Below, in pieces: positions 7,623-15,379 of a DNA stretch of 43,005 bases. Origin of the DNA: Phocaeicola coprocola DSM 17136 (lineage in GTDB: Bacteria > Bacteroidota > Bacteroidia > Bacteroidales > Bacteroidaceae); NCBI RefSeq assembly GCF_000154845.1, contig NZ_DS981503.1:1-43005 (forward strand), in the 5' to 3' direction. Under the pieces are notes generated by a model. The model was not told the DNA's origin and did not search any database. It saw only the letters and a list, made by a program, of their open reading frames with translations. The stretch's first letter is position 1. Every line of letters begins with the position of its first letter. The position numbers were made by a program, and so were the translations under genes.

Positions 7623-8522
7623 ATGAAAGAGATTATCAACCCCGAAAAGTTGGTCAGCGTTCCGTTCAGCAAGACGGATTGCGGTGTGGATTTTTACATC
7701 AATACCGCTACAAATAAGGATATTGGCTCCGTGCTGACCGAATACAGGAGGTTCAAGACGGACTTCTTCAGCTTCTACTTCTTTCGCAAAGCAAATGGTT
7801 ACCTGTTGCTGAACTTTCGCAAGATAGAATTGCACGACGGCATGGTGCTGCTTCTCTCGCCACACCAGCAACAGGAGTGGCACGTGGACGAACCGGCATT
7901 GGACTACACCTTCCTCATCTTCCGAGAAGACTTCATGCGTACATTCATCACCGACAAATTCTTCGTCTATCGCCTGCTGTATTATTATCAGACCGATACG
8001 CCACCTTACCTATATGCCTCGCCCGAGGAATTGGCAGAGTATATGCGCCTGCTCGGGAAGATAAAACAAGAACTGCTGCATCCCCTTGCCGACACATACA
8101 ATCTCATCGTGTCCGTGCTTTATTACCTCTTGCTGATTATCAATCGGGCCTACGCCGCCGCCTACCGCTTGCCCGTAGAAATCGCGAAGAACAATTATGC
8201 CTTTCAGTTCAAGGATTTGCTGGAGCAGCATATCCGTACCCTGCAACGGGTGCAGGAATATGCTGACAAGCTTCATATTAGCCGCATCACGCTGAATGCT
8301 TCCGTCATGGCACAATTCGGAGTGTCTGCCACCCATTTGTTGAAACAGCGCCTGCTGGAAGAATTAAAAAACGAATTTCTGTTTTCCAACCGTACCGTCA
8401 GCCAACTGGCAGATGATTTCCATTTCTCCGACCCCAGCCACCTGATGCGTTTCTTCAAACAACAGACGGGAAAGACGTTCACGCAATTTTTACAGGATTA
8501 CCAAAATGGTATTTACGAATAA
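7623..8522 (+). CDS. AraC-family transcriptional regulator of the sirtuin cargo
   Basis: This 299-residue protein has an N-terminal AraC-type sensing domain (cupin-like strand pattern with ELHDGMVLLLSPHQQQEW) and a C-terminal double helix-turn-helix. The second helix pair reads VSQLADDFHFSDPSHLMRFFKQQTGKTFTQF, the typical AraC signature. It is transcribed away from the SirTM operon, with about 110 bp between the starts that contain the shared operator-like block, so it is the obvious candidate to control both minus-strand units. The ligand is unknown. The stop lies about 45 bp before the putative element end at 8567, making this the last gene of the mobile element. Family call is secure; the regulatory link is inferred from position and from the repeated motif. 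Confidence 0.9.
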   Translation: MKEIINPEKLVSVPFSKTDCGVDFYINTATNKDIGSVLTEYRRFKTDFFSFYFFRKANGYLLLNFRKIELHDGMVLLLSPHQQQEWHVDEPALDYTFLIFREDFMRTFITDKFFVYRLLYYYQTDTPPYLYASPEELAEYMRLLGKIKQELLHPLADTYNLIVSVLYYLLLIINRAYAAAYRLPVEIAKNNYAFQFKDLLEQHIRTLQRVQEYADKLHISRITLNASVMAQFGVSATHLLKQRLLEELKNEFLFSNRTVSQLADDFHFSDPSHLMRFFKQQTGKTFTQFLQDYQNGIYE

Positions 8523-8566
8523 GGTATTAAATAAGAAAATCATCTTTTTATTTTCAAAATTTTTAG

Positions 8567-8576
8567 TACCTTTGCA
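8567..8576 (+). other. Putative attachment core at element end, overlapping a promoter box
   Basis: GTACCTTTGC fits the CTnDOT-family attachment core GTANNTTTGC at all ten positions, and the integrase at the other end of the window is IntDOT-like. The DNA to the left is element cargo and the DNA to the right is chromosomal (nqr leader). The same bases contain TACCTTTG (8568-8575), a good -7 box, so a transcript could start near 8583. The matching left attachment site was not identified with confidence. Confidence 0.45.
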
Positions 8577-8899
8577 TTATCAGGAGTTGTTTGACAGAAG
8601 CGTCCTGCAAATTGCAGAATTTACGACTGTCGCCAAGTCATTACCTTACTCTTTGTAAAGAACTCATAAGCCGCTTATTTTTAATATATTCCTATTAAAA
8701 TATCGTCTTTTCGGGGAAAAAACTGGCAGGAGAGCCCCGAAATCTCCCTCTAAGAGGTAAGTGCGAAATAGTAAAAATTGCTTTCTACATATTGCAAAAT
8801 GAAGACATTTTGTTCGTTTTTGTCACTTGTACTCAATTATATAAAGAATTTTTTCCGTAATAACCCGCTTGAAATTGTTTATTTCCATTCTTTTTTATT
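8577..8899 (+). ncRNA. Gene-free region with hairpins: possible small RNA or long nqr leader
   Basis: No open frame of note is present. Downstream of the TACCTTTG box several inverted repeats lie close together: CAGGA 8581-8585 with TCCTG 8603-8607, GACAG 8593-8597 with CTGTC 8627-8631, CTGCAA 8605-8610 with TTGCAG 8612-8617, CGGGG 8712-8716 with CCCCG 8735-8739, and CCTCT 8747-8751 with AGAGG 8753-8757. Some are mutually exclusive. No clear intrinsic terminator follows, and the nqr operon has its own promoter at 8900. A noncoding RNA of roughly 180 nt or a long 5' leader are both possible; I do not recognise the family. Confidence 0.3.
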
Positions 8900-8907
8900 T
8901 AATTTTG
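8900..8907 (+). promoter_or_regulatory. Promoter -7 box of the nqr operon
   Basis: TAATTTTG matches TAnnTTTG and lies 37 bp before the nqrA start, giving a leader of about 30 nt. The preceding 50 bp are very AT-rich with T-runs where a -33 element is expected. Confidence 0.65.
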
Positions 8908-8943
8908 CAGTCAAATTTATAAAACCATTTTTTATAACCCAAT

Positions 8944-10293
8944 ATGGCTAATTTAATAAAATTGCGTAAAGGTCTTGACATTAACCTGAAAGGCAAGGCG
9001 GCTGCTGAGGTAGTAGCTGTAAAAGAGCCGGGATTCTATGCATTAGTACCCGATGATTTTACAGGTGTAACTCCTAAAGTGGTAGTGAAAGAACAGGAAT
9101 ATGTTATGGCCGGAGGACCCTTGTTTATCGACAAGAATCATCCTGAAGTGAAATTTGTTTCGCCTGTAAGTGGCGTAGTAACTAGTGTGGAGCGTGGAGC
9201 TCGCCGTAAAGTAATGAGTATTACGGTAGAAGCTGCAGCAGGACAGGACTATGAAGAATTTGGCAAGAAAGATGTTGCCAAGATGGATGCTGCTGCTGTA
9301 AAGGAATTGCTGCTGGCAAGTGGTATGTTTGCCTTCATCAAGCAGCGTCCTTACGATGTTATAGCAGATCCGACAATTGCTCCGAAAGCAATCTTTGTGT
9401 CTTCATTCGACAGCAATCCGCTTGCTCCGGAGTTTGAATTTGCCTTGAAAGGTGAAGAAGCAAATTTCCAGGCAGGACTTGATGCACTGGCAAAAATAGC
9501 CAAGACTTATTTAAGTATTAGTGTAAATCAGAAAGCTGCTGCTCTGACACAGGCTAAGAATGTTACTGTAACTGTATTCGACGGACCTCATCCGGCAGGA
9601 AACGTTGGTGTACAGATTAACCACATTTCTCCTATTAATAAAGGTGAAACTGTTTGGACAATCGATGCACAGGCTGTAATCTTTATTGGTCGTCTGCTGA
9701 ATACCGGACGTGTGGATCTGACTCGCATGGTAGCAGTGACAGGTTCTGAAGTAAAGAAACCTGCTTATTGCAAGTTGAAAGTAGGTGCATGCCTGACAAA
9801 TGTGTTTGCAGGTAATGTAAACAAGGAAAAAGAATTACGCTATATCAGCGGTAATGTGTTGACTGGTAAGCAAATTACAGCTAACGGCTTCTTGGGAGCA
9901 TTCCACAGTCAGGTAACTGTAATTCCTGAAGGTAGTGATGTTCATGAAATGCTGGGATGGATTATGCCTCGTTTCAATCAGTTCAGTACTAGCCGTTCAT
10001 ATTTTAGCTGGCTGATGGGCAAGAAAGAATATACACTGGATGCTCGTGTAAAAGGTGGTGAACGCCACATGATTATGTCGAACGAGTATGACAAGGTGTT
10101 GCCGATGGATATCATGCCTGAATATTTGATCAAAGCAATAATCGCCGGAGATATCGACCGCATGGAACAGTTAGGTATCTATGAAGTTGCTCCTGAAGAC
10201 TTTGCTTTGTGTGAATTCGTTTGCTCTTCTAAGATGGAATTACAGCGTATCGTTCGTGAAGGATTGGATATGCTCCGTCGTGAAATGTGCTAA
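8944..10293 (+). CDS. nqrA: Na+-translocating NADH:quinone reductase subunit A
   Basis: NqrA is the peripheral, lipoyl-like subunit of Na+-NQR, the complex that couples NADH oxidation by ubiquinone or menaquinone to Na+ export; it helps form the quinone site. The 449-residue product begins MANLIKLRKGLDINLKGK and contains the conserved N-terminal motifs PGFYALVPDDF and PLFIDKNHPEVKFVSPVSG, and the C-terminal YSWL/MIPIG-type region appears as RSYFSWLMGKKEYTLD. Length is normal for the family. It opens a six-gene operon in the standard A-B-C-D-E-F order with short gaps, driven by the promoter box at 8900. In anaerobic Bacteroides the complex is a main generator of sodium motive force. Nothing unusual is seen. 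Confidence 0.97.
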   Translation: MANLIKLRKGLDINLKGKAAAEVVAVKEPGFYALVPDDFTGVTPKVVVKEQEYVMAGGPLFIDKNHPEVKFVSPVSGVVTSVERGARRKVMSITVEAAAGQDYEEFGKKDVAKMDAAAVKELLLASGMFAFIKQRPYDVIADPTIAPKAIFVSSFDSNPLAPEFEFALKGEEANFQAGLDALAKIAKTYLSISVNQKAAALTQAKNVTVTVFDGPHPAGNVGVQINHISPINKGETVWTIDAQAVIFIGRLLNTGRVDLTRMVAVTGSEVKKPAYCKLKVGACLTNVFAGNVNKEKELRYISGNVLTGKQITANGFLGAFHSQVTVIPEGSDVHEMLGWIMPRFNQFSTSRSYFSWLMGKKEYTLDARVKGGERHMIMSNEYDKVLPMDIMPEYLIKAIIAGDIDRMEQLGIYEVAPEDFALCEFVCSSKMELQRIVREGLDMLRREMC

Positions 10294-10320
10294 TACTAAC
10301 CAAAAGAATTAATAGAATAA

Positions 10321-11484
10321 ATGAAAGCGTTAAGAAATTATCTAGATAAGATAAAGCCTAACTTTGAAGAGGGAGGCAAATATCATGCTTTTCGTTCTGT
10401 ATTCGATGGTTTCGAAACATTCTTGTTTGTTCCGAATACTACTTCGAAGACAGGTACGCACATCCACGATGCGATTGATAGCAAACGTATCATGTTACTC
10501 GTGGTTATTGCATTAATACCGGCTTTGTTGTTCGGTATGTATAATGTGGGCTATCAGCATTATCTGCATGCAGGCATCAGCGGTAGTTTTATTGAAATGT
10601 TTGGCTACGGTTTTCTGGCTGTATTGCCTAAAATCATTGTTTCTTATGTTGTAGGTTTGGGAATCGAATTCGTTGTTGCACAATGGAAGAAAGAAGAAAT
10701 TCAGGAAGGTTTCCTGGTTTCTGGTATGTTGATTCCGATGATTGTACCTGTTGACTGTCCGTTATGGATGCTTGCTGTAGCAACTGCTTTCTCTGTAATC
10801 TTTGCAAAGGAAGTATTCGGTGGTACAGGTATGAACATCTTCAACCCTGCATTGATTACTCGTGCATTCTTGTTCTTTGCTTATCCTACTAAGATGTCTG
10901 GTGATGCCGTTTGGGTATCAGGTGACAGCATTTTCGGATTGGGTAAGACTGTTGACGGTTTGACTGCTGCAACTCCGCTGGGTGTTGCCAAGGTTGCTGA
11001 ATGTCCTGAATTCTCTTGGGATATGGTTACTGGTCTGATTCCGGGTTCTATCGGTGAAACCAGTGTAATTGCTATTGCAATTGGTGCTGTTATCCTTTTA
11101 TGGACTGGTGTAGCAAGCTGGAAGACAATGTTGTCTGTATTTGTAGGTGGAGCTGTCATGGGATGGATTTTCAATACAATTGGTCCTGATACAGGTGTAG
11201 CTCAAATGCCTTGGTACGAACACTTGTGCTTGGGTGGTTTCTGCTTTGGTGCTGTATTTATGGCAACTGATCCGGTAACTTCTTCACGTACAGAAAACGG
11301 TAAGTTTGTATATGGCTTCCTGATTGGTGCTATGGCAATCATTATTCGTGTGTTGAATCCGGGTTATCCAGAAGGTATGATGTTGGCTATCTTGCTGATG
11401 AATATCTTTGCACCGCTGATCGACTACGTTGTAGTTCAGAATAATATCTCTCGTCGTGCTAAACGTGCTATGTCTAACAAATAA
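10321..11484 (+). CDS. nqrB: Na+-translocating NADH:quinone reductase subunit B
   Basis: NqrB is the large integral membrane subunit that carries covalent FMN and riboflavin and takes part in Na+ movement. The 387-residue product has an N-terminal cytoplasmic segment (KPNFEEGGKYHAF) and about ten hydrophobic segments starting near residue 57 (RIMLLVVIALIPALLFGMY). The flavinylation region is DGLTAATPLG; Thr218 corresponds to the FMN-bound Thr of the S/T-G/A-A-T motif. NIFNPALITRAFLFFAYP is the conserved NqrB/RnfD membrane motif. It starts 27 nt after nqrA and is followed by nqrC after 14 nt. The FMN transferase ApbE needed for attachment is not in this window. Confidence 0.97.
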   Translation: MKALRNYLDKIKPNFEEGGKYHAFRSVFDGFETFLFVPNTTSKTGTHIHDAIDSKRIMLLVVIALIPALLFGMYNVGYQHYLHAGISGSFIEMFGYGFLAVLPKIIVSYVVGLGIEFVVAQWKKEEIQEGFLVSGMLIPMIVPVDCPLWMLAVATAFSVIFAKEVFGGTGMNIFNPALITRAFLFFAYPTKMSGDAVWVSGDSIFGLGKTVDGLTAATPLGVAKVAECPEFSWDMVTGLIPGSIGETSVIAIAIGAVILLWTGVASWKTMLSVFVGGAVMGWIFNTIGPDTGVAQMPWYEHLCLGGFCFGAVFMATDPVTSSRTENGKFVYGFLIGAMAIIIRVLNPGYPEGMMLAILLMNIFAPLIDYVVVQNNISRRAKRAMSNK

Positions 11485-11498
11485 AAACCGAATATACA

Positions 11499-12179
11499 AT
11501 GAATACTAATAGTAACTCTTATACTATCATTTATGCTTCGGTAATGGTTGTTATCGTAGCATTCTTATTGGCTTTCGTGAACTCTTCTTTGCGTGATATT
11601 CAGGGAAAGAATGTAGAACTTGATACTAAGAAACAGATTCTTTCTTCTTTGGGTATTAAAGAGGTTCAGGATGCAGAAGCTGAATTTGCAAAAGTTGTGA
11701 AGTCTGATATGGTTGTAGCCGAAGACGGAACATTGACTCCGTATGAAGGTACTTTTGTTACCGGATATGAAAAAGAATACAAGGAAAACGGTCGCGCTCA
11801 CTTGTTTGTTTGCGAAATAGACGGTCAGACTAAGTATGTTATTCCTGTTTACGGTGCTGGTCTTTGGGGCGCTATTTGGGGCTATGTTGCACTGAATGAA
11901 GACAAGAATACTGTTTATGGAACTTATTTCTCTCATGCATCAGAAACTCCGGGTTTGGGAGCTGAAATTGCTACCGACCATTTCCAGAATGAGTTCAAAG
12001 ACAAGAACGTACTGGAAGAAGGTGCTATTGCATTGGGTGTTGTAAAGAATGGTAAGATTGAAAAACCTGAATATCAAGTTGACGGTATTTCAGGAGGTAC
12101 AATTACTTCTCTTGCCGTAGATAAGATGCTGAAAGATTGTATGGGACAATATACCAAGTTTTTAACTACTAAAGAATAA
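11499..12179 (+). CDS. nqrC: Na+-translocating NADH:quinone reductase subunit C
   Basis: NqrC is a mostly periplasmic subunit anchored by one N-terminal helix and bearing the second covalent FMN. The 226-residue product shows the anchor TIIYASVMVVIVAFLLAFVNS (residues about 9-29) and the FMN-binding motif in DGISGGTITSLAVDKM, where Thr201 is the expected attachment residue. VYGAGLWGAIWGYVAL and ETPGLGAEI are further family blocks. The D-[GA]-[IV]-S-G-[AG]-T signature is intact, so the subunit should be flavinylated after export. It lies in operon with nqrB and nqrD. Confidence 0.97.
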   Translation: MNTNSNSYTIIYASVMVVIVAFLLAFVNSSLRDIQGKNVELDTKKQILSSLGIKEVQDAEAEFAKVVKSDMVVAEDGTLTPYEGTFVTGYEKEYKENGRAHLFVCEIDGQTKYVIPVYGAGLWGAIWGYVALNEDKNTVYGTYFSHASETPGLGAEIATDHFQNEFKDKNVLEEGAIALGVVKNGKIEKPEYQVDGISGGTITSLAVDKMLKDCMGQYTKFLTTKE

Positions 12180-12198
12180 TTAAGGAGGAGATAATAAT

Positions 12199-12837
12199 AT
12201 GGGAAGTTTATTTTCAGCTAAAAACAAAGAAGTATTTTCTACTCCGTTGGGTTTGAATAACCCGGTGACCGTTCAGGTTTTGGGCATTTGTTCTGCATTG
12301 GCGGTTACATCTAAGTTGGAGCCTGCTATTGTAATGGGACTTTCTGTTACCATTATTACAGCTTTCTCTAATGTTGTAATTTCTTTGATCCGTAAGACAA
12401 TTCCTAACCGTATCCGTATTATCGTACAGTTGGTTGTTGTTGCTGCTTTGGTTACTATCGTAAGTGAGTTGCTGAAAGCATTTGCCTATGATGTAAGCGT
12501 ACAGTTGTCTGTATATGTTGGTCTGATCATCACTAACTGTATTCTGATGGGACGTCTGGAAGCATTTGCTATGGCAAACGGTCCATGGGAATCTTGTTTG
12601 GATGGTATTGGTAACGGTTTGGGATATGCAAAGATTTTGGTAATGGTTGCATTCATCCGTGAACTGTTGGGTTCTGGTACATTGCTTGGTTTTAACATTC
12701 TGAACTACGATGCAATAAAGAGCGCAGGCTATGTAAACAATGGTTTGATGCTGATGCCTCCTATGGCATTGATTATTGTAGCATGTATTATCTGGTATCA
12801 GCGTGCTAAACACAAAGAATTGCAAGAAAAAGAGTAA
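12199..12837 (+). CDS. nqrD: Na+-translocating NADH:quinone reductase subunit D
   Basis: NqrD is one of two homologous six-helix membrane subunits that together hold a 2Fe-2S centre across the membrane. The 212-residue product has LGLNNPVTVQVLGICSALAV at its N-terminus with the conserved Cys, and VGLIITNCILMGRLEAFAMA, which includes the second Cys in the NC motif. A good ribosome site (AAGGAGGAG) lies 7-10 nt upstream of ATG 12199. The long C-terminal tail is hydrophilic and short. The next gene, nqrE, follows after 73 nt, the widest gap in the operon; that gap holds only a weak AAGAAC/GTTCTT inverted repeat. Confidence 0.96.
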   Translation: MGSLFSAKNKEVFSTPLGLNNPVTVQVLGICSALAVTSKLEPAIVMGLSVTIITAFSNVVISLIRKTIPNRIRIIVQLVVVAALVTIVSELLKAFAYDVSVQLSVYVGLIITNCILMGRLEAFAMANGPWESCLDGIGNGLGYAKILVMVAFIRELLGSGTLLGFNILNYDAIKSAGYVNNGLMLMPPMALIIVACIIWYQRAKHKELQEKE

Positions 12838-12910
12838 TAATTCATTGAAGAACGGATATTGGAAAATGGTAATCCCGTTTGCCATAGAAGTTCTTAACTA
12901 AAACAAGATT

Positions 12911-13534
12911 ATGGAACATTTTATAAGTTTATTAGTCCGCTCTATCTTTGTGGACAATATGATTTTTGCATTCTTCCTGGGTATGTGCTCTTACTTGGCT
13001 GTTTCGAAGAATGTAAAGACTGCACTGGGACTGGGTATCGCTGTTACCTTTGTGCTGGTGGTAACATTGCCTGTCAACTATCTGCTCCAGACTAAAGTGT
13101 TGGCTGCTGATGGTATTTTGGGTATCGATTTGAGCTTCTTGAGCTTTATCCTCTTTATTGCCGTAATTGCCGCAATTGTACAGTTGGTAGAAATGATCGT
13201 TGAACGTTTCAGCCCTTCGTTGTATGCCTCACTGGGTATTTTCTTGCCTTTGATTGCTGTAAACTGTGCGATTATGGGTGCTTCATTGTTCATGCAGCAG
13301 CGTATCAACCTTACTCCGTCTGATTCTAAGTTTATCGGTGATATCTGGGATTCAATCTCATATGCACTCGGATCAGGTATTGGTTGGTTGCTTGCTATTG
13401 TAGGTCTGGCAGCTATTCGTGAAAAAATGGCATATTCAGATGTTCCTGCTCCTTTGAGAGGATTGGGCATCACATTTATCACTGTAGGCCTGATGGCAAT
13501 GGCGTTTATGTGTTTCTCTGGTTTGAACATCTAA
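12911..13534 (+). CDS. nqrE: Na+-translocating NADH:quinone reductase subunit E
   Basis: NqrE is the inverted partner of NqrD in the membrane core and supplies the other cysteine pair to the intramembrane 2Fe-2S cluster. The 207-residue product begins [20 protein letters not shown] and has the conserved [15 protein letters not shown] (Cys) and [15 protein letters not shown] (NC motif) segments. Six hydrophobic helices can be counted. The C-terminal [19 protein letters not shown] block is typical of NqrE rather than RnfA. It is followed after 18 nt by nqrF. Function follows directly from the operon and family. Confidence 0.96.
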   Translation: MEHFISLLVRSIFVDNMIFAFFLGMCSYLAVSKNVKTALGLGIAVTFVLVVTLPVNYLLQTKVLAADGILGIDLSFLSFILFIAVIAAIVQLVEMIVERFSPSLYASLGIFLPLIAVNCAIMGASLFMQQRINLTPSDSKFIGDIWDSISYALGSGIGWLLAIVGLAAIREKMAYSDVPAPLRGLGITFITVGLMAMAFMCFSGLNI

Positions 13535-13552
13535 TAAAGAAAGGAATAAACA

Positions 13553-14821
13553 ATGGATATGAATTTTATTTTAGCAAGCATTGGAGTATTCCTTGTGACT
13601 ATTCTTGTGCTGGTAGTTATTCTGCTGGTAGCTAAGAAATTCTTGGTTGCTTCAGGAAATGTAAAGTTGACTATCAATGGCGAGAACCAATTAGAAGTTG
13701 AATCAGGTTCTACATTGTTGAATACATTGGCTGTAAATGGTGTATTCTTGCCTTCTGCTTGTGGTGGTAAGGGTTCTTGCGGACAGTGTAAATGTCAGGT
13801 TGTTGAAGGTGGTGGTGAAATATTGCCTTCTGAAGTGAGCCATTTCAGCCGTAAACAACAGAAAGATCACTGGCGTTTGGGTTGTCAGGTGAAAGTGAAA
13901 GGTGACTTGTCTATCAAGGTTCCTGAATCTGTAATGGGTGTAAAAGAATACGAATGTACAGTTATCTCTAACAAGAACGTGGCTACCTTTATTAAAGAAT
14001 TTAAGGTACAGTTGCCTAAGGGAGCTCACATGGACTTCATTCCGGGTTCTTACGCTCAGATTAAGATTCCTAAATATGAAATGGATTATAACAAAGATAT
14101 CGATAAATCACTTATTGGTGATGAATATCTTCCAGCATGGGAAAAATTCGGTTTGTTTAATCTGAAATGTAAAAATGAAGAAGAAACAATCCGTGCTTAT
14201 TCTATGGCTAACTACCCGGCAGAAGGTGACGTATTCATGTTGACAGTACGTATCGCTACTCCGCCGTTTAAGCCAGACCGCAGTGGATTTATGGATGTAA
14301 TGCCAGGTATCGCTTCATCTTATATCTTTACTTTGAAACCAGGTGACAAGGTATTGATGAGTGGTCCTTACGGTGATTTCCATCCTATCTTCGACTCTAA
14401 GAAAGAAATGATTTGGGTAGGTGGTGGTGCCGGTATGGCTCCGCTTCGTGCACAGATTATGCATATGACTCGTACATTGCATACTACTGACCGTGAATTG
14501 CACTATTTCTACGGTGCTCGTGCATTGAACGAAGTATTCTATCTGGAAGACTTCCAGCAGCTTGAAAAAGACTTCTCTAACTTCCACTTCCATCTGGCAC
14601 TTGACCGTCCGGATCCTGCTGCTGATGCTGCAGGCGTGAAGTATACAGCTGGATTTGTTCATCAGGTAATGTATGAAACATATCTGAAGAATCATGAGGC
14701 TCCTGAAGATATCGAATACTACATGTGTGGTCCTGGTCCGATGTCGAAAGCTGTTGTTAACATGCTTGATAGTCTGGGCGTTGAAAGCTCTTCAATCATG
14801 TATGATAACTTCGGTGGGTAA
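13553..14821 (+). CDS. nqrF: Na+-translocating NADH:quinone reductase subunit F
   Basis: NqrF is the NADH-oxidising entry subunit. The 422-residue product has one N-terminal membrane helix (about residues 5-27), a ferredoxin-type 2Fe-2S domain with the cysteines in SACGGKGSCGQC and LGCQ, then a ferredoxin-reductase module with the FAD motif RAYSMAN, the NADH-binding GGGAGMAPLRAQ and the terminal YYMCGPGPM. It ends ...YDNFGG, as NqrF proteins do. ATG 13553 has AGAAAGGAATAAACA upstream; ATG 13559 is an alternative. It closes the operon and is followed directly by a strong terminator (14837-14890). Confidence 0.97.
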   Translation: MDMNFILASIGVFLVTILVLVVILLVAKKFLVASGNVKLTINGENQLEVESGSTLLNTLAVNGVFLPSACGGKGSCGQCKCQVVEGGGEILPSEVSHFSRKQQKDHWRLGCQVKVKGDLSIKVPESVMGVKEYECTVISNKNVATFIKEFKVQLPKGAHMDFIPGSYAQIKIPKYEMDYNKDIDKSLIGDEYLPAWEKFGLFNLKCKNEEETIRAYSMANYPAEGDVFMLTVRIATPPFKPDRSGFMDVMPGIASSYIFTLKPGDKVLMSGPYGDFHPIFDSKKEMIWVGGGAGMAPLRAQIMHMTRTLHTTDRELHYFYGARALNEVFYLEDFQQLEKDFSNFHFHLALDRPDPAADAAGVKYTAGFVHQVMYETYLKNHEAPEDIEYYMCGPGPMSKAVVNMLDSLGVESSSIMYDNFGG

Positions 14822-14836
14822 TTTAATGAGTTTTCT

Positions 14837-14890
14837 AAACTATAATAAAAAAGCCTTTGATGTAAGTCAAAGGCTTTTTTATTATAGTTT
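14837..14890. terminator. 24-bp perfect hairpin, bidirectional terminator
   Basis: AAACTATAATAAAAAAGCCT begins a 24-nt arm (14837-14860) that pairs perfectly with 14867-14890 around the loop TGTAAG. The GC-rich part (AAGCCTTTGA) is flanked by A- and T-runs on both sides, so it can stop transcription from nqrF (plus) and from the convergent lipoprotein gene (minus). Confidence 0.9.
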
Positions 14891-14917
14891 ATATTCTAAT
14901 CTGTCTGATTTTGTAAT

Positions 14918-15304
14918 TTATTCCTTTTCCATTTCTATGTTATAAATAACAGGATCGTATTTGTTGATTTTTCCTGTTCCTAAATCAATCAGAAATCCTG
15001 GCCAGAATAATATATTCCACAATGCTTTGGCATTAAATGCCGATTCGATAACAAACGGGGTGTTCTTATATCCTTCTTTCTTGGCGATCACAGTCCTGTC
15101 GGAAAGTTTCTTTTTTAGTCTGAAGGTAGTAGATCCGCCTTCTTTGATTTCTGCTAATTTTACATTGTTTGCAGCGTCGTAAAGTTTTGTTCCATTTTCT
15201 CCCGTAATGGTGATAGGTTGCTGTGTACTTGAAAAAATACTCATGCATGATGACAAGCCAAGGACTGGAATAACCATCATTAATAGAATAAAATGCTTCT
15301 TCAT
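14918..15304 (-). CDS. Small lipoprotein of unknown function
   Basis: This 128-residue protein begins with a lipoprotein signal MKKHFILLMMVIPVLGLSSC, with Cys20 as the lipidation site and Met next to it. The mature part has a short beta-rich region (PITITGENGTKLYDAANN, then STTFRLKKKLSDRTVIAKKEGYK) resembling PEGA-type repeats, followed by a hydrophobic segment ALWNILFWPGFLIDLGTGKI that is often seen in small Bacteroides envelope lipoproteins. I cannot assign a function. It is transcribed toward the nqr terminator and lies 75 bp downstream of the ion channel gene on the same strand. Confidence 0.75.
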   Translation of the reverse strand: MKKHFILLMMVIPVLGLSSCMSIFSSTQQPITITGENGTKLYDAANNVKLAEIKEGGSTTFRLKKKLSDRTVIAKKEGYKNTPFVIESAFNAKALWNILFWPGFLIDLGTGKINKYDPVIYNIEMEKE

Positions 15305-15379
15305 CTTAGGTCTTTGGGGTTTATTTTTTTATAACTCTTGGGCCATTCGAAGAGTTTAGATAAGTAGCTTATATTAATA

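Noticed and set aside
8497..8515. Third copy of the operator-like motif (CCAAAATGGTA) at the end of the AraC gene
   Set aside because: Only the first half matches, the GGCATA half is missing at the right distance, and the bases encode the C-terminus.
8577..8770. 6S RNA, tmRNA or SRP RNA before nqrA
   Set aside because: No closing end-to-end stem, tag-peptide frame or SRP tetraloop could be recognised; kept only as an unspecified structured region.
8944..14821. Rnf electron-transport operon
   Set aside because: Gene order A-F, the NqrA and NqrC signatures, and the NqrF fusion of 2Fe-2S and flavin-reductase domains fit Na+-NQR, not Rnf.
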